In this document: positions 21,398 to 31,793 of the stretch, piece by piece
How positions within the stretch are numbered: position 1 is the stretch's first letter
Layout: the number at the start of each line of letters is the position of its first letter
From: Luzula sylvatica
Lineage: Eukaryota > Streptophyta > Magnoliopsida > Poales > Juncaceae
Direction: 5' to 3'
DNA: 64,000 nt
NCBI GenBank assembly: GCA_946800325.1
Contig: OX326960.1
Span: 49,409,355 to 49,473,354, forward strand
Program-made: the position numbers and the translations under genes
The notes under the pieces: generated by a model
Database searches by the model: none
Seen by the model: only the letters and a program-made list of their open reading frames with translations
What the model was told of the DNA's origin: nothing

Positions 21398-23801
21398 ATG
21401 GAGCTGACACCATGACATGAAAGCGTTTTTAACTTGATTTTTGTTTTTTTTAAAGTTCGATTTTTGGTGTCCATTTTGATGGGTTCTGTATGTAGTTTAG
21501 TGATTTGTACATGTGTTTGATCGGTTTCATTTAGTGGTAATATTTGTCATGCAGCAAAATTAACCAAAAATCGGACGGTTCAGAACGATGCGATGACGTG
21601 GCCTGCTGTAAAAAGGGTAATTATGAAACACTAATCTTGCTCATTATTATCGTTCGTTACACGATTGGTAGCAAAAATGATAAAACATGAAATAAAAATG
21701 ACGTGTCATGTTGTTCATTTGATATTATTGTGATTCGTTATACGATTGACTACAAAAATTATGGAACACTAATCTTGCTCATTATTATCGTTCGTTACAC
21801 GATTGGCAACAAAAATAATAAACATAAAATCAAAAAATTGAACACGTGCGCCATTTGAATTTTTTTAATACTATAGTATAAATAATATTATTTATAATTA
21901 TTTCGTAAAAAAATAATATTAAAAAATAAAAATCAGTATACCACTGATCCGATATATCGGTCATATCGTTTATCGGTTGCCGACCGATCTGTAAGCGATA
22001 TGCAATATCTATAACATTGTTTATAGTTTAACAATTTATTTACGGGAAAATATAATTTGCCCCCCAAAACTCACTTTGATACCCTTGATGACATCAATTG
22101 ACATGTCATATGATCAATTGATGTGTACCAATTAGATTTTGATATGTCAATTGCATGGTAAGCTACGTTCAATTGACAATATACAATTTGTTTGATATAC
22201 TTATGTCAATTAAATTATGATTATACTAATTAATTAATAATTTGAGTGCTAATTAATCATGTTAATTGGAAAATAATACATGATGTATTAATTGAAAAAG
22301 TTTGTTAGTTTGAAGGCTAATTAGTTATTGCATATTTACCTATAAAAAAACTTGTTTTAATTTGAAATTATTTGAGACAACATCGTTAATTATAATGTTA
22401 ATCATATTTAATTAAATTAATTTGAATGTTAATTCTTTGTGTCAATCGGAAATAGCACATCATTTCAAATTAACAATCTATTAATGTTGATTATTAAACT
22501 AATAATTAACTTCCTTAATCAAATGTTCAAGTATTTCACATATTTAATTTAATGTTTTGGAAGAATAAATTAATTACCTACTTAACAGATTTAATGAACT
22601 TCAATATAATTGAGTACATCAATCCAAATTAACAATCCACTAATTATGATTAGTAAATTAATAATTAACTTGCTTATAACGGTCAATATAAATTCAAATC
22701 AATTAATATAATTTTGTCAATCCCTTAATTAAGAGTGATTATAATATCAAACATACATGGTAACAACAAATTAATTCAAACTACTAATATAAAACCAAAT
22801 CAGTTCAAATTAATTTTTCATTAACAACAAATTAACACAAAATTACGAATGTAATAAATAATACATGATAACTAAAAATTCATACAGTAATTATAATACA
22901 TGGTAACAAATTTAAATGGTAACATAAATTGTAAATTAATTACATTAATTACATACTTAATTAAACTAAAAATTGCAATCAAATAATTAAACCGAGCTAT
23001 TTAAATCTCTGTAATTGAACGGAGCCAATACAAATAATTAAACAAAGAAACAAAATTGCACTCAATCAGAGGCATTAGACCCCTGTAATTGAACTCAAAA
23101 TCAACAAATAATGGCTTCCTGAAAATTCCCTGAAATAACCAATCTACAACAGCCCCTAAAAAAAAACTTCAATCAATTGAAGATGGACACCATCCGAAGA
23201 ATTATTTTTTTCTAACTGGATGGGGGATATGAATCAATTCAAGATACTGGAAACCACTGCATTTATTGTTTTTGTGCAAATCAATTCAAGATACTCAAAT
23301 CAACTCCAAACCCTAAAAATCAGCACAATGAAAATTGAAAAACACCATGAAAAATAAAAAAACACCATGAAAATATCAAGAAATCCCTTAAAAATTGGGA
23401 AAATCAACTCGGAAAATATCACGAAACTAAAAAAAAACCAAGAAATCCCTAACAAATCGCGAAAAACATCTAAAACAACAAAGAAAGTCGAAAGAGAACA
23501 AATATTTCAACATTTGGATTTAAAATAAGTAAAGACATTGAAAAAGACACTTTCATAGCACACAAATAGAGATGGCGGAGTGGGGCTGGGAAACGAGGTG
23601 AGAGAAGAGAAAAGTGAGAAGACACGAGGCGGCTTGGGATGTCAATCGAAACGAGGTGATTTTGGGTTTTAAATGGATCGGGTCTGTCAATAAGACCCGG
23701 TCAATCGGACTCATAATTTCAGGGGCTGATTATATAATCCGTATGGATAGGATTTTTTCTTTCTTTTCGATTTGGATTGGTTTTTTTTTGTGCGAAATGT
23801 G
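21398..23801. other. AT-rich spacer shared by units 1, 2 and 3
   Basis: Its 3' two kilobases (about 21.81-23.80 kb) recur at 40.28-42.27 and 57.95-59.95 kb. It has many TTAATT-type words, and a GC-richer end near 23.57-23.70 kb (ATGGCGGAGTGGGGCTG) that resembles a leader or first exon edge of an unidentified gene on either strand. The 76-codon frame near 23.61 kb has no recognisable domain, and its end varies between copies because of the hAT insertion. Confidence 0.5.
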
Positions 23802-23809
23802 TCAACAAT

Positions 23810-24408
23810 TAGGGGTGTCAACGGTTCGGATCCGGTTCGGATAGTGGTCATACCAGATCCATATCCATATTATCGGATCCGGATACGGTTCGGATAATAA
23901 ACGGATACGGATACGGTTCGGATATTGTCGGATACGGATACGGATATGATTCTGTTTCGGATATTAAAACGGATACTATGTTATCATAACGTAACTTAAT
24001 TTTTAGCTATAAATATATATAATTTGTGACATGAACGATAAATATAATTATATTTAAACATAATTTTACGATTGTGAGTTAAATCACTTACAAATCATTA
24101 ATTTGTATATGATTTTTCAACTAATATCAAATATAATACATAAAATAATATATAATATGAGTATTCGGATCCGGTTTCGGATACTCGAATCTAGTTTCGA
24201 GTATCCGGATCCTAAAAATACCCAGATCCGGAACACGGATCCGGTTCCTGCACCAAAACCGAATATCGAATCCGGTTCCGGATCTTAAAATTAGCAACCA
24301 TATCCATATCCGGATCCACTCGGATTCGGATATTTTTTTCGAATCCGGATATTTTTTCGGATACGGTTCGGGTCGGTTCAGACAATATCCACACCATTGA
24401 CATTCCTA
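23810..24408. mobile_element. hAT MITE with 8-bp target duplication and confirmed empty site
   Basis: A 599-bp element starts TAGGGGTGTCAACGG and ends CCATTGACATTCCTA. It is flanked by TCAACAAT (23,802-23,809 and 24,409-24,416). Units 2 and 3 have the unoccupied site GTGTCAACAATACATC near 42,270 and 59,940. The interior consists largely of GGATCCGG and CGGATACGG-type degenerate repeats in both orientations and has no transposase. The insertion followed the segmental duplication. Confidence 0.92.
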
Positions 24409-24649
24409 TCAACAATACATCTTTCTCATTAAATTTTAATATATAATAAAAACATACATATGATAGTAAATATTTCAACATAAGAAAATAAAAATGAAGA
24501 AATATATATTTTACTTATATATATTGGATTCATTAAGGACCACCGAACCTTCTCTATTTACTCGTTTTTATATTGAATTCATTTACTATTTGCATGAAAT
24601 ATTATGAGAATACACAAAAAAAAAAAATTTGGAATAGATATTAAATTGG

Positions 24650-25299
24650 AAAATAATTTCCTCTATACCTTTTAAGATTTTGTTTGTTTGTCAAAACAGG
24701 AACTATTTTTATACCTTGTAAATTTGGGTAACTAATAGTCAATACTCAGTAAGAAATATCAGAAAAATATTTGAGCAATAAGTAGAAAAATAAGAAAGGA
24801 ATTTATTAGAATATTTTACAATTAAAGACAAATCAATATGAAATAGAAATTTGAGGAGATTAAATAGCAATAAATAAATGATAATCATGGGAGAGAGATT
24901 ATTATTTCTGTTAGAATTAGAAATAACTCTTGATAAAATGGAGAAATAAACATGGAATATTAGTAAAATCTTTTTAACAAATATCAAATATTTAACATAG
25001 TACTATAACGAGACTGCTTTAACATTTAATCGTATGAGACAAAATAAAAATAAAAATAAAACGAGGGCGTATATGATGCCATCATATTTCGACCAAAATA
25101 TCTCAATGACATCATTTTCTCTAATTAATACACTTAATTAACACGGTAATTAACAAGAACAATTGAATTAATAATTTTTAAATATTAAATAGAAATTGTC
25201 AATCCGAATAGATGTTAATTCTATGAATATTAATCCAGATGAATGTTAATGTTAATTACCATGTTAATTAAATAGGTTAATTCGAGAAGGTGATGTCAT
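24650..25299 (+). promoter_or_regulatory. Duplicated AGO 5' flank (unit 1), TATA region lost
   Basis: This corresponds to 4720-5353 upstream of P1 with a few percent difference. It breaks off at GATGTCATCTATAC and joins AGO exon 4 directly. The core promoter with both TATA boxes is therefore missing. Confidence 0.75.
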
Positions 25300-27766
25300 C
25301 TATACTATGTGTGGGCCGTCCTTCTTCTCTCCCCAATTTGGATATGGAGCTCCTGACTTGCAATAAATATTAAATAGGTGATGTCATTGTCATCTATACT
25401 ATGTCATATATAATGAAAAGATGAATATTATGATATGTTAATACATATTTTTCCACTTGCAATAATAGCTAGCTAATGTACTCAGAGGTGTAATAGTGGA
25501 AACGATTCATCGGCCCAAAAGTCGAATTAGATACAAAATTACCGGTGTTTCGCGTCTTTCGGCCAAAGATTTAACGTACTTACCTTTCTTGATATGTATT
25601 TTGTTTAATAAAGTTTTTTACATGTTGAAATGATTTATTTTGTTGAATGAAATTTTGAAGTGTTGATAACTTTATTTCATTAATATTATATTTAGGTTTC
25701 CTCTGGATAAAGAAGACGATATAACTTCTCTAGTACAATTCTTTAAGAATCAATATGACGCCGATTTAAAGCATCCTGAATTGCCTTGTCTTCGAGCTGG
25801 CAATGCCAAAAGGATCACGCATCTCCCAATGGAGGTTTTATTCTCAAAAAATGAAATTATAAAATCTTTTTTAGTTTCTTATTTACTTTATTTGACATAC
25901 TTTTCTTTATAGGTGTGTAATATTATATCTGGACAGAGGTTTGATCTTCAACAAACTCAATGAAAAACAAGTTAGTGAAATGCTTCTAGATTGTTGTAAA
26001 CGTCCACCAATGGACCGCACTGTTGTAAAAAACGGTGAAGAATGGTGGAAAAACGGTGTTTCGGTGGAAAAACATTCCGTTATTTACAAGACGGTTTGAA
26101 AAAACGGTCAAACGTTTTTTTACCGTGTTTGACCATTTTTTTTTGGGAAAAAACGTTTTTCGGTTCGAAAAACGGCCGTTTAGGGTTTAGGGTTTAAAAA
26201 AACGGCCGGTTCAAAAAAATTGGATTTTTGATTTTTTACCGTTTTTCAGCCCATTTTTTTTCCAGCACAATAAAATTTTCATTTTTTTTTACTTACGGTC
26301 GTCCCGAATGATGTTAATGATTTTACTATTTAGTTTATATTTGGATTTGAATTTATATTTCGATGTTACGTTTTGTTGGACATTCGTTTTGATGTTACGT
26401 TTATGTTAGACATTCGTTTTGACGTTATGTTTTATGTTGGATATTTTTTATGTTATTTTTTTACTATTAAAAAATTAAATTATTATATATTTTTTGGTTT
26501 CATCTATACATTTTAATTAAATTATTATCGATTTCGATGACCGTTTTTCACCGTTTTTTCACCGTTTTACAATAATCCCGTTTTATTGTCCCCGACCGTT
26601 CCGTACCGTTTTCCGTATTTTACAACATTGATGGACCGACAAAAGGACATTTTTGATGTAATGTTATATTGTATACATATATTACTTTTCATGCCCATAA
26701 ACGTCTGTGATTCTATGAATAATTCTGATTTTTTTTGTAGGTGGTAAAGCAAAACCGTTATAATGATGATAATTATGCAATGGAATTTGGACTAGATGTC
26801 TCGAGTCAAATGGTTTCTGTTGATGCTCGTGTCCTTCTTCCACCTAGTGTACTCATGTTTAATTTTGTTAACTCATAATTATTATTATTGTAAGACTTAA
26901 ATATGTATATGATTCCTTTTTATAGTTGAAATATCATGAGTCTGGAGAATGCAAGCCATATACTCCTCAATTGGGTAAATGGGACATGACAGGAAAGGTG
27001 ATTAAGCCTAAACCATGATCTTGTAAATTTTTATAATGTTATTAACCTCTAAGTCTAATGAACTGTTTAGAACTATTTGATGTTTAGAAAATGGTCAATG
27101 GTGGTAGGGTTAACCGTTGGGCTTGTGTTAGCTTTTCAACAAAGATGAATCAGCACAAAGTTGATAGTTTCTGCGAGGATTTGGTCTGGACGTGTAATTA
27201 TTTGGGAATGGTACTTTTTTTTTATAATTTTATTCTAATATCTGTCTGATGCATAATTTTTTATCATATTGGTATATTATTTATAAGAGCTATAATATAG
27301 TATAACTCATTTTTTTATTTCACATTATAAATTCAATCTAGACCATTGATAGGTTGAGTTATCATTTTTAATTTTTTATGGCAATTGAATAAAAAGAGAG
27401 GGATAACACCATTTATTTTATTTATTCATGAACTAATTTAGTTAATTTGTATTGACTTCCGAAAGATTTTCAAACAAAGACCATGCATGGAAACAATAGT
27501 GGAGCCGAATGCGAACAATATAGAAACTGTATTGAGAGAGGTTCATCGACTTGCAGGCGACAAACGCCTCCAGTTACTTATAATTATTCTCCCAGACTTC
27601 ACTGGCTTCTATGGTACTACTATTATTGTCAATATTATTATTATTATTTTTGCTTGTTTTGAGACTTGTAGAATTGTATGCTATTGTTATTTTTACCATT
27701 GCAGGAAAAATAAAGAAAATATGCTAGACTGAGCTTGGAATCATCACACAATCCCTTCAATTCAAA
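25300..27766 (+). pseudogene. AGO: AGO5-like Argonaute, internally deleted head (H1, unit 1)
   Basis: An exon 4 fragment (25,300-25,360, [19 protein letters not shown]) is followed by exon 6 (from about 25,472), exon 7 (25,696-25,834), exon 8 (25,913-26,657, split by a hAT element), exon 9 (26,741-26,848), exon 10 (26,926-26,997), exon 11 (27,088-27,210), exon 12 (to 27,613) and exon 13 (27,705 on). Exons 12-13 extend further into MID than P1: LQLLIIILPDFTGFYGKIK. A one-base insertion in exon 8 (GATCTTCAACAAAC for GATCTTAACAAAC) leads to a stop at 25,961-25,963. In exon 13 the family's conserved ICETELG is interrupted by TAG at 27,725-27,727. Homology ends near 27,760 at an opposed gag fragment. 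Confidence 0.9.
26018..26630. mobile_element. hAT element in AGO exon 8 (H1)
   Basis: A 613-bp insertion starts CACTGTTGTAAAA and ends TTTTACAACATTG. It is flanked by the 8-bp duplication ATGGACCG (26,010-26,017 and 26,631-26,638). Uninterrupted exon 8 in P1 and P2 reads CCAATGGACCGACAAAAGG. The interior is rich in AACGGT and AACCGTTTTT words and has no transposase. The same insertion is in H2, H3 and H4. Confidence 0.93.
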
Positions 27767-28244
27767 AATTTCGGAAGTTTCGGAAGTAACTTACCAAATC
27801 TTCGGAAGTTTCGGAAGTTTCGGAATTGTATGCTATTGTTGAGGCATTCTCTTGATTTAGTTGCTTGAGCCGTGCTTCGAAGTTTCGGAAGTAACTTACC
27901 AAATCTTCGGGCGAAATGTCTTGTGTAGCCATCATTGTTTCCAATGCCACCCTTAGGGTTTCCCAACTCGTTGACATTGCTCGAATCAATTTACCTACAA
28001 CTCGAGAGTTTGTTATGGACTCTCCAAGAGCGGTGAATCCGTTTTTGATATGATTCATACGAGTATACATATCATCTACGGATTCACCTTCGATCATCCG
28101 GAAACTATCAAATTGTTGCTCGAGTCCCATTAGATTGGTTCTCTTCATTAGATTGGTTCTCTCCAAGAGCGGTGAATCCGTTTTGTTTTTACTGTCAAGG
28201 TTGTTTTTTGGACGAACGTAAACATGCAGGGTGAAAGATTCCAT
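27762..28244 (-). pseudogene. Copia-type gag fragment G1 (UBN2-like)
   Basis: An open frame of 160 codons on the minus strand. Residues about 45-125 (QQFDSFRMIEGESVDDMYTR, then LGESITNSRVVGKLIRAMSTS and EDLVSYF) match the gag polyprotein domain of plant Copia elements that Pfam calls UBN2. The N-terminal part is scrambled: the DNA AACGGATTCACCGCTCTTGG is present twice in different frames, and ERTNLM/KRTNLM is a tandem duplication. The C-terminal end repeats a 9-bp TTCCGAAAC unit. No zinc knuckle, protease or reverse transcriptase follows, so it is a fragment; the start codon is only the first ATG. Confidence 0.75.
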
Positions 28245-28499
28245 GGCTTGGGTATTTGGTAGTAAAATGTTTGATTTTATCTTTATGGTAGTAATGGTTA
28301 ATTGTCCGGAATATTTTGGTAAATGACGTGTGTGATGAATACAATTACGTTTTTACCCTTTTCAATAAAGATCTCCTGTAAGCAAATGGGATCACAGCCT
28401 TCCAATTAATTTTCTAGATTTAATCTTGTCCGTTCAAAGAAAAGAAAGGTCTACCATAAAATCACCCACAAAATATATCTAGAAGGTAAAAGCAAAAGC
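28245..28499 (-). other. 3' flank of AGO tail T1A
   Basis: This sequence lies downstream of the AGO stop codon on the minus strand. It recurs after T1B (29.70-29.94 kb), T2A, T2B, T3 and at the window end. It is probably the original 3' untranslated and downstream region of the AGO gene. I see no clear polyadenylation signal. Confidence 0.55.
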
Positions 28500-28879
28500 T
28501 TAGCAATAAAACATAACTTCCTGCACTTCCTTCCTGATTTTCGGAAGCTGGTAAATCTCCACCAGCCTTTTGTGAGTCATCTCACCTGCTGAGCTGGAAG
28601 CCTCCTGTTGGTCCACATTCACGTAGTACCGTGCACGAGATGCAGCCAAGTGCGCATAATATGCAGGAGGTACTGGCAGATAAAACACACAAATATTATT
28701 CATTGCAAACATATAACAGTGAACAATTAAATAGAGCTTAGATTAAGTAAATTCGTCTAAGAGGTTTACCGATTGCTGCAGAGTTCGTGCGCGTCGCATA
28801 GCTACAATTACAAAAACAAAAAAAATCAAAATCAAAAGGACCCGTAAAAGAAAAAACTTTTCACACTCAATTATATGCA

Positions 28880-28971
<92 letters not shown>

Positions 28972-29646
28972 CGTGTAACAAAGATTGTAAGTGAGCTGTT
29001 GAAGAGCATTTAGTAGTGAACTTGTTCTCATCATAGAGAACACGGTAACGAGTTGGTTTGATAGTACCGCCCTACAACATCAACATTTCAAAAATGAACA
29101 AAATAAAGTTAAAACCTTGAAAAATGCACGAGAAAAACGAATAATCTTTTGAAACAATATTTTAGGTTACCGTAAAGCTGGCATGGCTACAAAGATAAAA
29201 GTCAAACTGGGTTGGATGGCATATCTCTTTCTCTACAACCGTACCTAAAAAATTAGAAATTGTATACAAGTTATACGATTATTATGCTACGAAATAATTT
29301 ATGTAACGAATTCAATGTACCGGGGAGAATATTTCCACTATTTTGAATTAAAGCAAAATGTCTATGATTTTCAGGAAATAATCGAGTGTGATAGCGTTTT
29401 TGCACAACTACGAACGTCACAGGAGGTAAATAATCGACCTCTAAGGAAGTGCATGCCTAAATATCAAAAATAAAATTAATAAAATGATTTTGATTTTCCA
29501 TAATATCAAAAAATAAATGAATAACAAAAATGATTATAACTTATCATAATTAAATCTGCCAAAGAATAAAAATCCAAAGTACCTCCTTAATCTGGTGCAC
29601 TTCTTTTAGTAGAACATGATTGAATTCTGTTTCACCCACACCGTCC
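28500..29646 (-). pseudogene. AGO: AGO5-like PIWI C-terminal exons, tail T1A
   Basis: Minus-strand exons in order: 29,583-29,646 (DGVGETEFNHVLLKEVHQIK), 29,321-29,456 ([20 protein letters not shown]), 29,171-29,244 ([18 protein letters not shown]), 28,973-29,071 ([15 protein letters not shown]), 28,770-28,801 and 28,500-28,672 (VPPAYYAHLAASRARYY to EVMFYC and TAA). The third Asp (RDG) and the His (YYAHL) of the PIWI slicer tetrad are present; the first Asp and Glu are on exons that are missing. One extra A in AAATGCTC shifts the frame inside exon 28,973-29,071, breaking [11 protein letters not shown]. The C-terminal QLPKI/EVMFYC resembles AGO5. Confidence 0.9.
28879..28966. repeat. Compound (GT)n(AT)n(GA)n microsatellite in AGO tail intron
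   Basis: Dinucleotide runs of GT, AT and GA sit in the intron just downstream (minus strand) of the exon ending at 28,973. The same intron carries length-variable runs at 30.34-30.38, 46.75-46.88, 48.26-48.31 and 51.46-51.56 kb. Confidence 0.95.
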
Positions 29647-29935
29647 CTGTGAGTCCCATAAGACATGAACGAATAAAGTGAGAAGACCAAAATGAGTAAA
29701 TTAAATTGGTATTTGGTAGTAAAATGTTTGATTTTATCTTTATGGTAGTAATGGTTAGTTTTCCGGAATATTTTGGTAAATGACGTGTGTGATGAATACA
29801 ATTACGTTTTTACCCTTTTCAATAGAGATCTCCTATAAGCAAATGGGATCACAGCCTTCCAATTAATTTTCTAGATTTAATCTTGTCCGTTCAAAGAAAA
29901 GAAAGTTCTACCATAAAATCACCCACAAAATATAT

Positions 29936-30344
29936 CTAGAAGATAAAAGCAAAAGCTTTGCAATACAACATAACTTCCTCCACTTCCTTCATGATTTTCG
30001 GAAGCTGGTAAATCTCCACCTGTCTTTTGCGAGACATCTCACCTGCTGAGCTGGAAGCCTTCTGTTGGTCCACATTCACGTAGTACCGTGCACGAGATGC
30101 AGCCAAGTGCGCATAATATGCAGGAGGTACTGGCAGATAAAACACACAAATATTATTCATTGCAAACATATAACAGTGAACTATTAAATATAGCTTAGAT
30201 TAAGTAAATTCGTCTAAGAGGTTTACCGATTGTTGCAGAGTTCGTGCGCGTCGCATAGCTACAATTACAAAAAAAAAAAAATCAAAATCAAAAGGACCCT
30301 TAAAAGAAAAAAACTTTTCACACTCAATTATATGCATGTGTGTG

Positions 30345-30382
<38 letters not shown>

Positions 30383-30477
30383 CGTGTAACAAAGATTGTA
30401 GGTGAGCTGTTGGAGAGCATTACTAGTGAACGTGTTCTCATCATAGAGAACACGGTAACGAGTTGGTTTGATAGTAC
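29936..30477 (-). pseudogene. AGO: AGO5-like PIWI C-terminal exons, tail T1B
   Basis: A second tail copy, tandem with T1A and joined through its 3' flank. Exons: 30,384-30,477 (cut at its 5' side by the LTR), 30,227-30,258 and 29,936-30,129. It lacks the T1A frameshift: [20 protein letters not shown] reads through. The stop codon TAA has become AAA, so the frame runs seven more residues (KAFAFIF) to a TAG at 29,936-29,938. The upstream PIWI exons are missing because a Copia LTR begins in the exon at 30,478. Confidence 0.87.
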
Positions 30478-31793
30478 TGTTGTTCCAAATATCCTATGGT
30501 TTGATTATATCAAAACACTGTCAATACTAACGGTTTAAGTCTAGATCAACTTGTAGGAGAAGTAGGTACTACGAACTGAGGATGATCAAAAGAGAAGACT
30601 GAAGAATTCAAGATGAAAATCATCCGTCAAAGGAAAGGTGTCAAGACATTCAAGAATTCAACACGTCGAAGCTTTCCGTGAGTTGGGATCATTAAAATAA
30701 ACCCTAGGTATTCCAAAGAACTTCTCATACTTATCAGGGTCAAAAGATAAATTCGAAACACGATGAAATGAAAATTGGAAAATCACCATACCAGATTATG
30801 GTTCGTTCGAACTAACAATACAGTGCGTTCGAACGAACCATCGGTTCGAACTAATGAACATCATCAGTTCGAACGAACCAAGACCTGGTATTGTGAGGAA
30901 ATAGACAACACTAGACACAATTAATATTCGTTCGAACGAACAAATACATTCGTTCGAACGAACATTCATGGTTCGTTCAACTCATAGAACGAACTCTAAA
31001 TCATTTCAAGTTAGTTCGAACGAACAATACAGTTAGTTCGAACGAACCGAGATCTGGTGTGGTATGAAAATATACCAAAACTTGACACAATTAATATTCG
31101 TTCAAACGAACTTATTTGTTCGTTCGAACGAACCTTCATGGTTCGTTCCAAGATTCATAGAACGAACTATGAACTAATCCATGTCCGTTCGAACGAACCT
31201 ATGGGTACGTTCGAACGAACTCATCGTGTTTATGAATATTTTATTTGAAACGGCTAGTTCAAATTGCAGTTAGTTCGAACGAACATAACAGTTAGTTCGA
31301 ACGAACTATGTAATTTTTACACAGTTTGAGTGGGGTTCTATGAGTCATATAAATAGAATCACTCATACCTTTCTCTCTCCAACTTTTTACAAAAACTTAT
31401 TCTACATCTAAAAGAGAGAAAGATTACAAGTCGTGATTTCCCTAATCTCTTGATAGTGTGATTCAACCTTCTAGATCCAAGATCTATCTTCGACTCTTCT
31501 CTTCTATACGATTCCCAACTCACGTGACCGATCACGTTGTAGTTCGTATTAGATACGTGTAATAGGCTAATTCTTGAATTGTAAAGCCCACCATAGATCG
31601 ATATAAAACGTGTAAATCGATCTAGGCAAAACCTTGTACGAGTGAGTTGGAATTCAATCGAACGCCGAAACGGCACAAGGTCTTCCCGGAGACGTAGGTA
31701 CTTGCCACTAATCCAATTGGTCGATTAAGCAAGTAACGGGTGAGTTAAAGCTACAAAGCAACCACCTACCGAACTCCGTAACAAACATCGTCC
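30478..31793 (+). mobile_element. Truncated Copia LTR (LTR1)
   Basis: It starts TGTTGTTCC inside the AGO tail exon. It is collinear with the more complete LTR at 48,412-51,057, including the CTCACGTGACCGATCACG and ACCTACCGAACTCCG blocks, and stops at AACATCG, about 150 bp before the LTR end seen there. It joins directly to AGO exon 8 of copy P3, so the 3' end, primer site and internal region are gone. It carries a dense array of GTTCGTTCGAACGAAC palindromes. Confidence 0.8.
30790..31310. repeat. GTTCGTTCGAACGAAC palindrome array in LTR1
   Basis: About a dozen full or partial copies of the self-complementary word GTTCGTTCGAACGAAC, often in closely spaced pairs, are spread over 500 bp of the LTR. 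They lie upstream of a TATA-like TATAAATAG near 31,349. This looks like a bank of binding sites in the LTR promoter region, or a local hairpin family; the function is unknown. Confidence 0.8.

Noticed and set aside
23574..23700. A first exon starting at ATGGCGGAGTGGGGC
   Set aside because: The frame has no recognised domain, no supported splice donor, and is not distinguishable from leader-like sequence; left as unassigned spacer.
24103..24481. Small proteins rich in IRIR/PDP residues near 24.2 kb
   Set aside because: They are translations of the degenerate GGATCCGG words inside the hAT MITE.
28743..29009. Frames with long Ser-Leu or Arg-Glu runs (also 30.2, 46.6, 48.1 and 51.4 kb)
   Set aside because: They are translations of the GA/CT microsatellite in the AGO tail intron.
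30790..31310. A CRISPR-like array from GTTCGTTCGAACGAAC repeats
   Set aside because: Spacing is irregular, the repeats degenerate, the context is a plant LTR, and there is no leader or cas gene.
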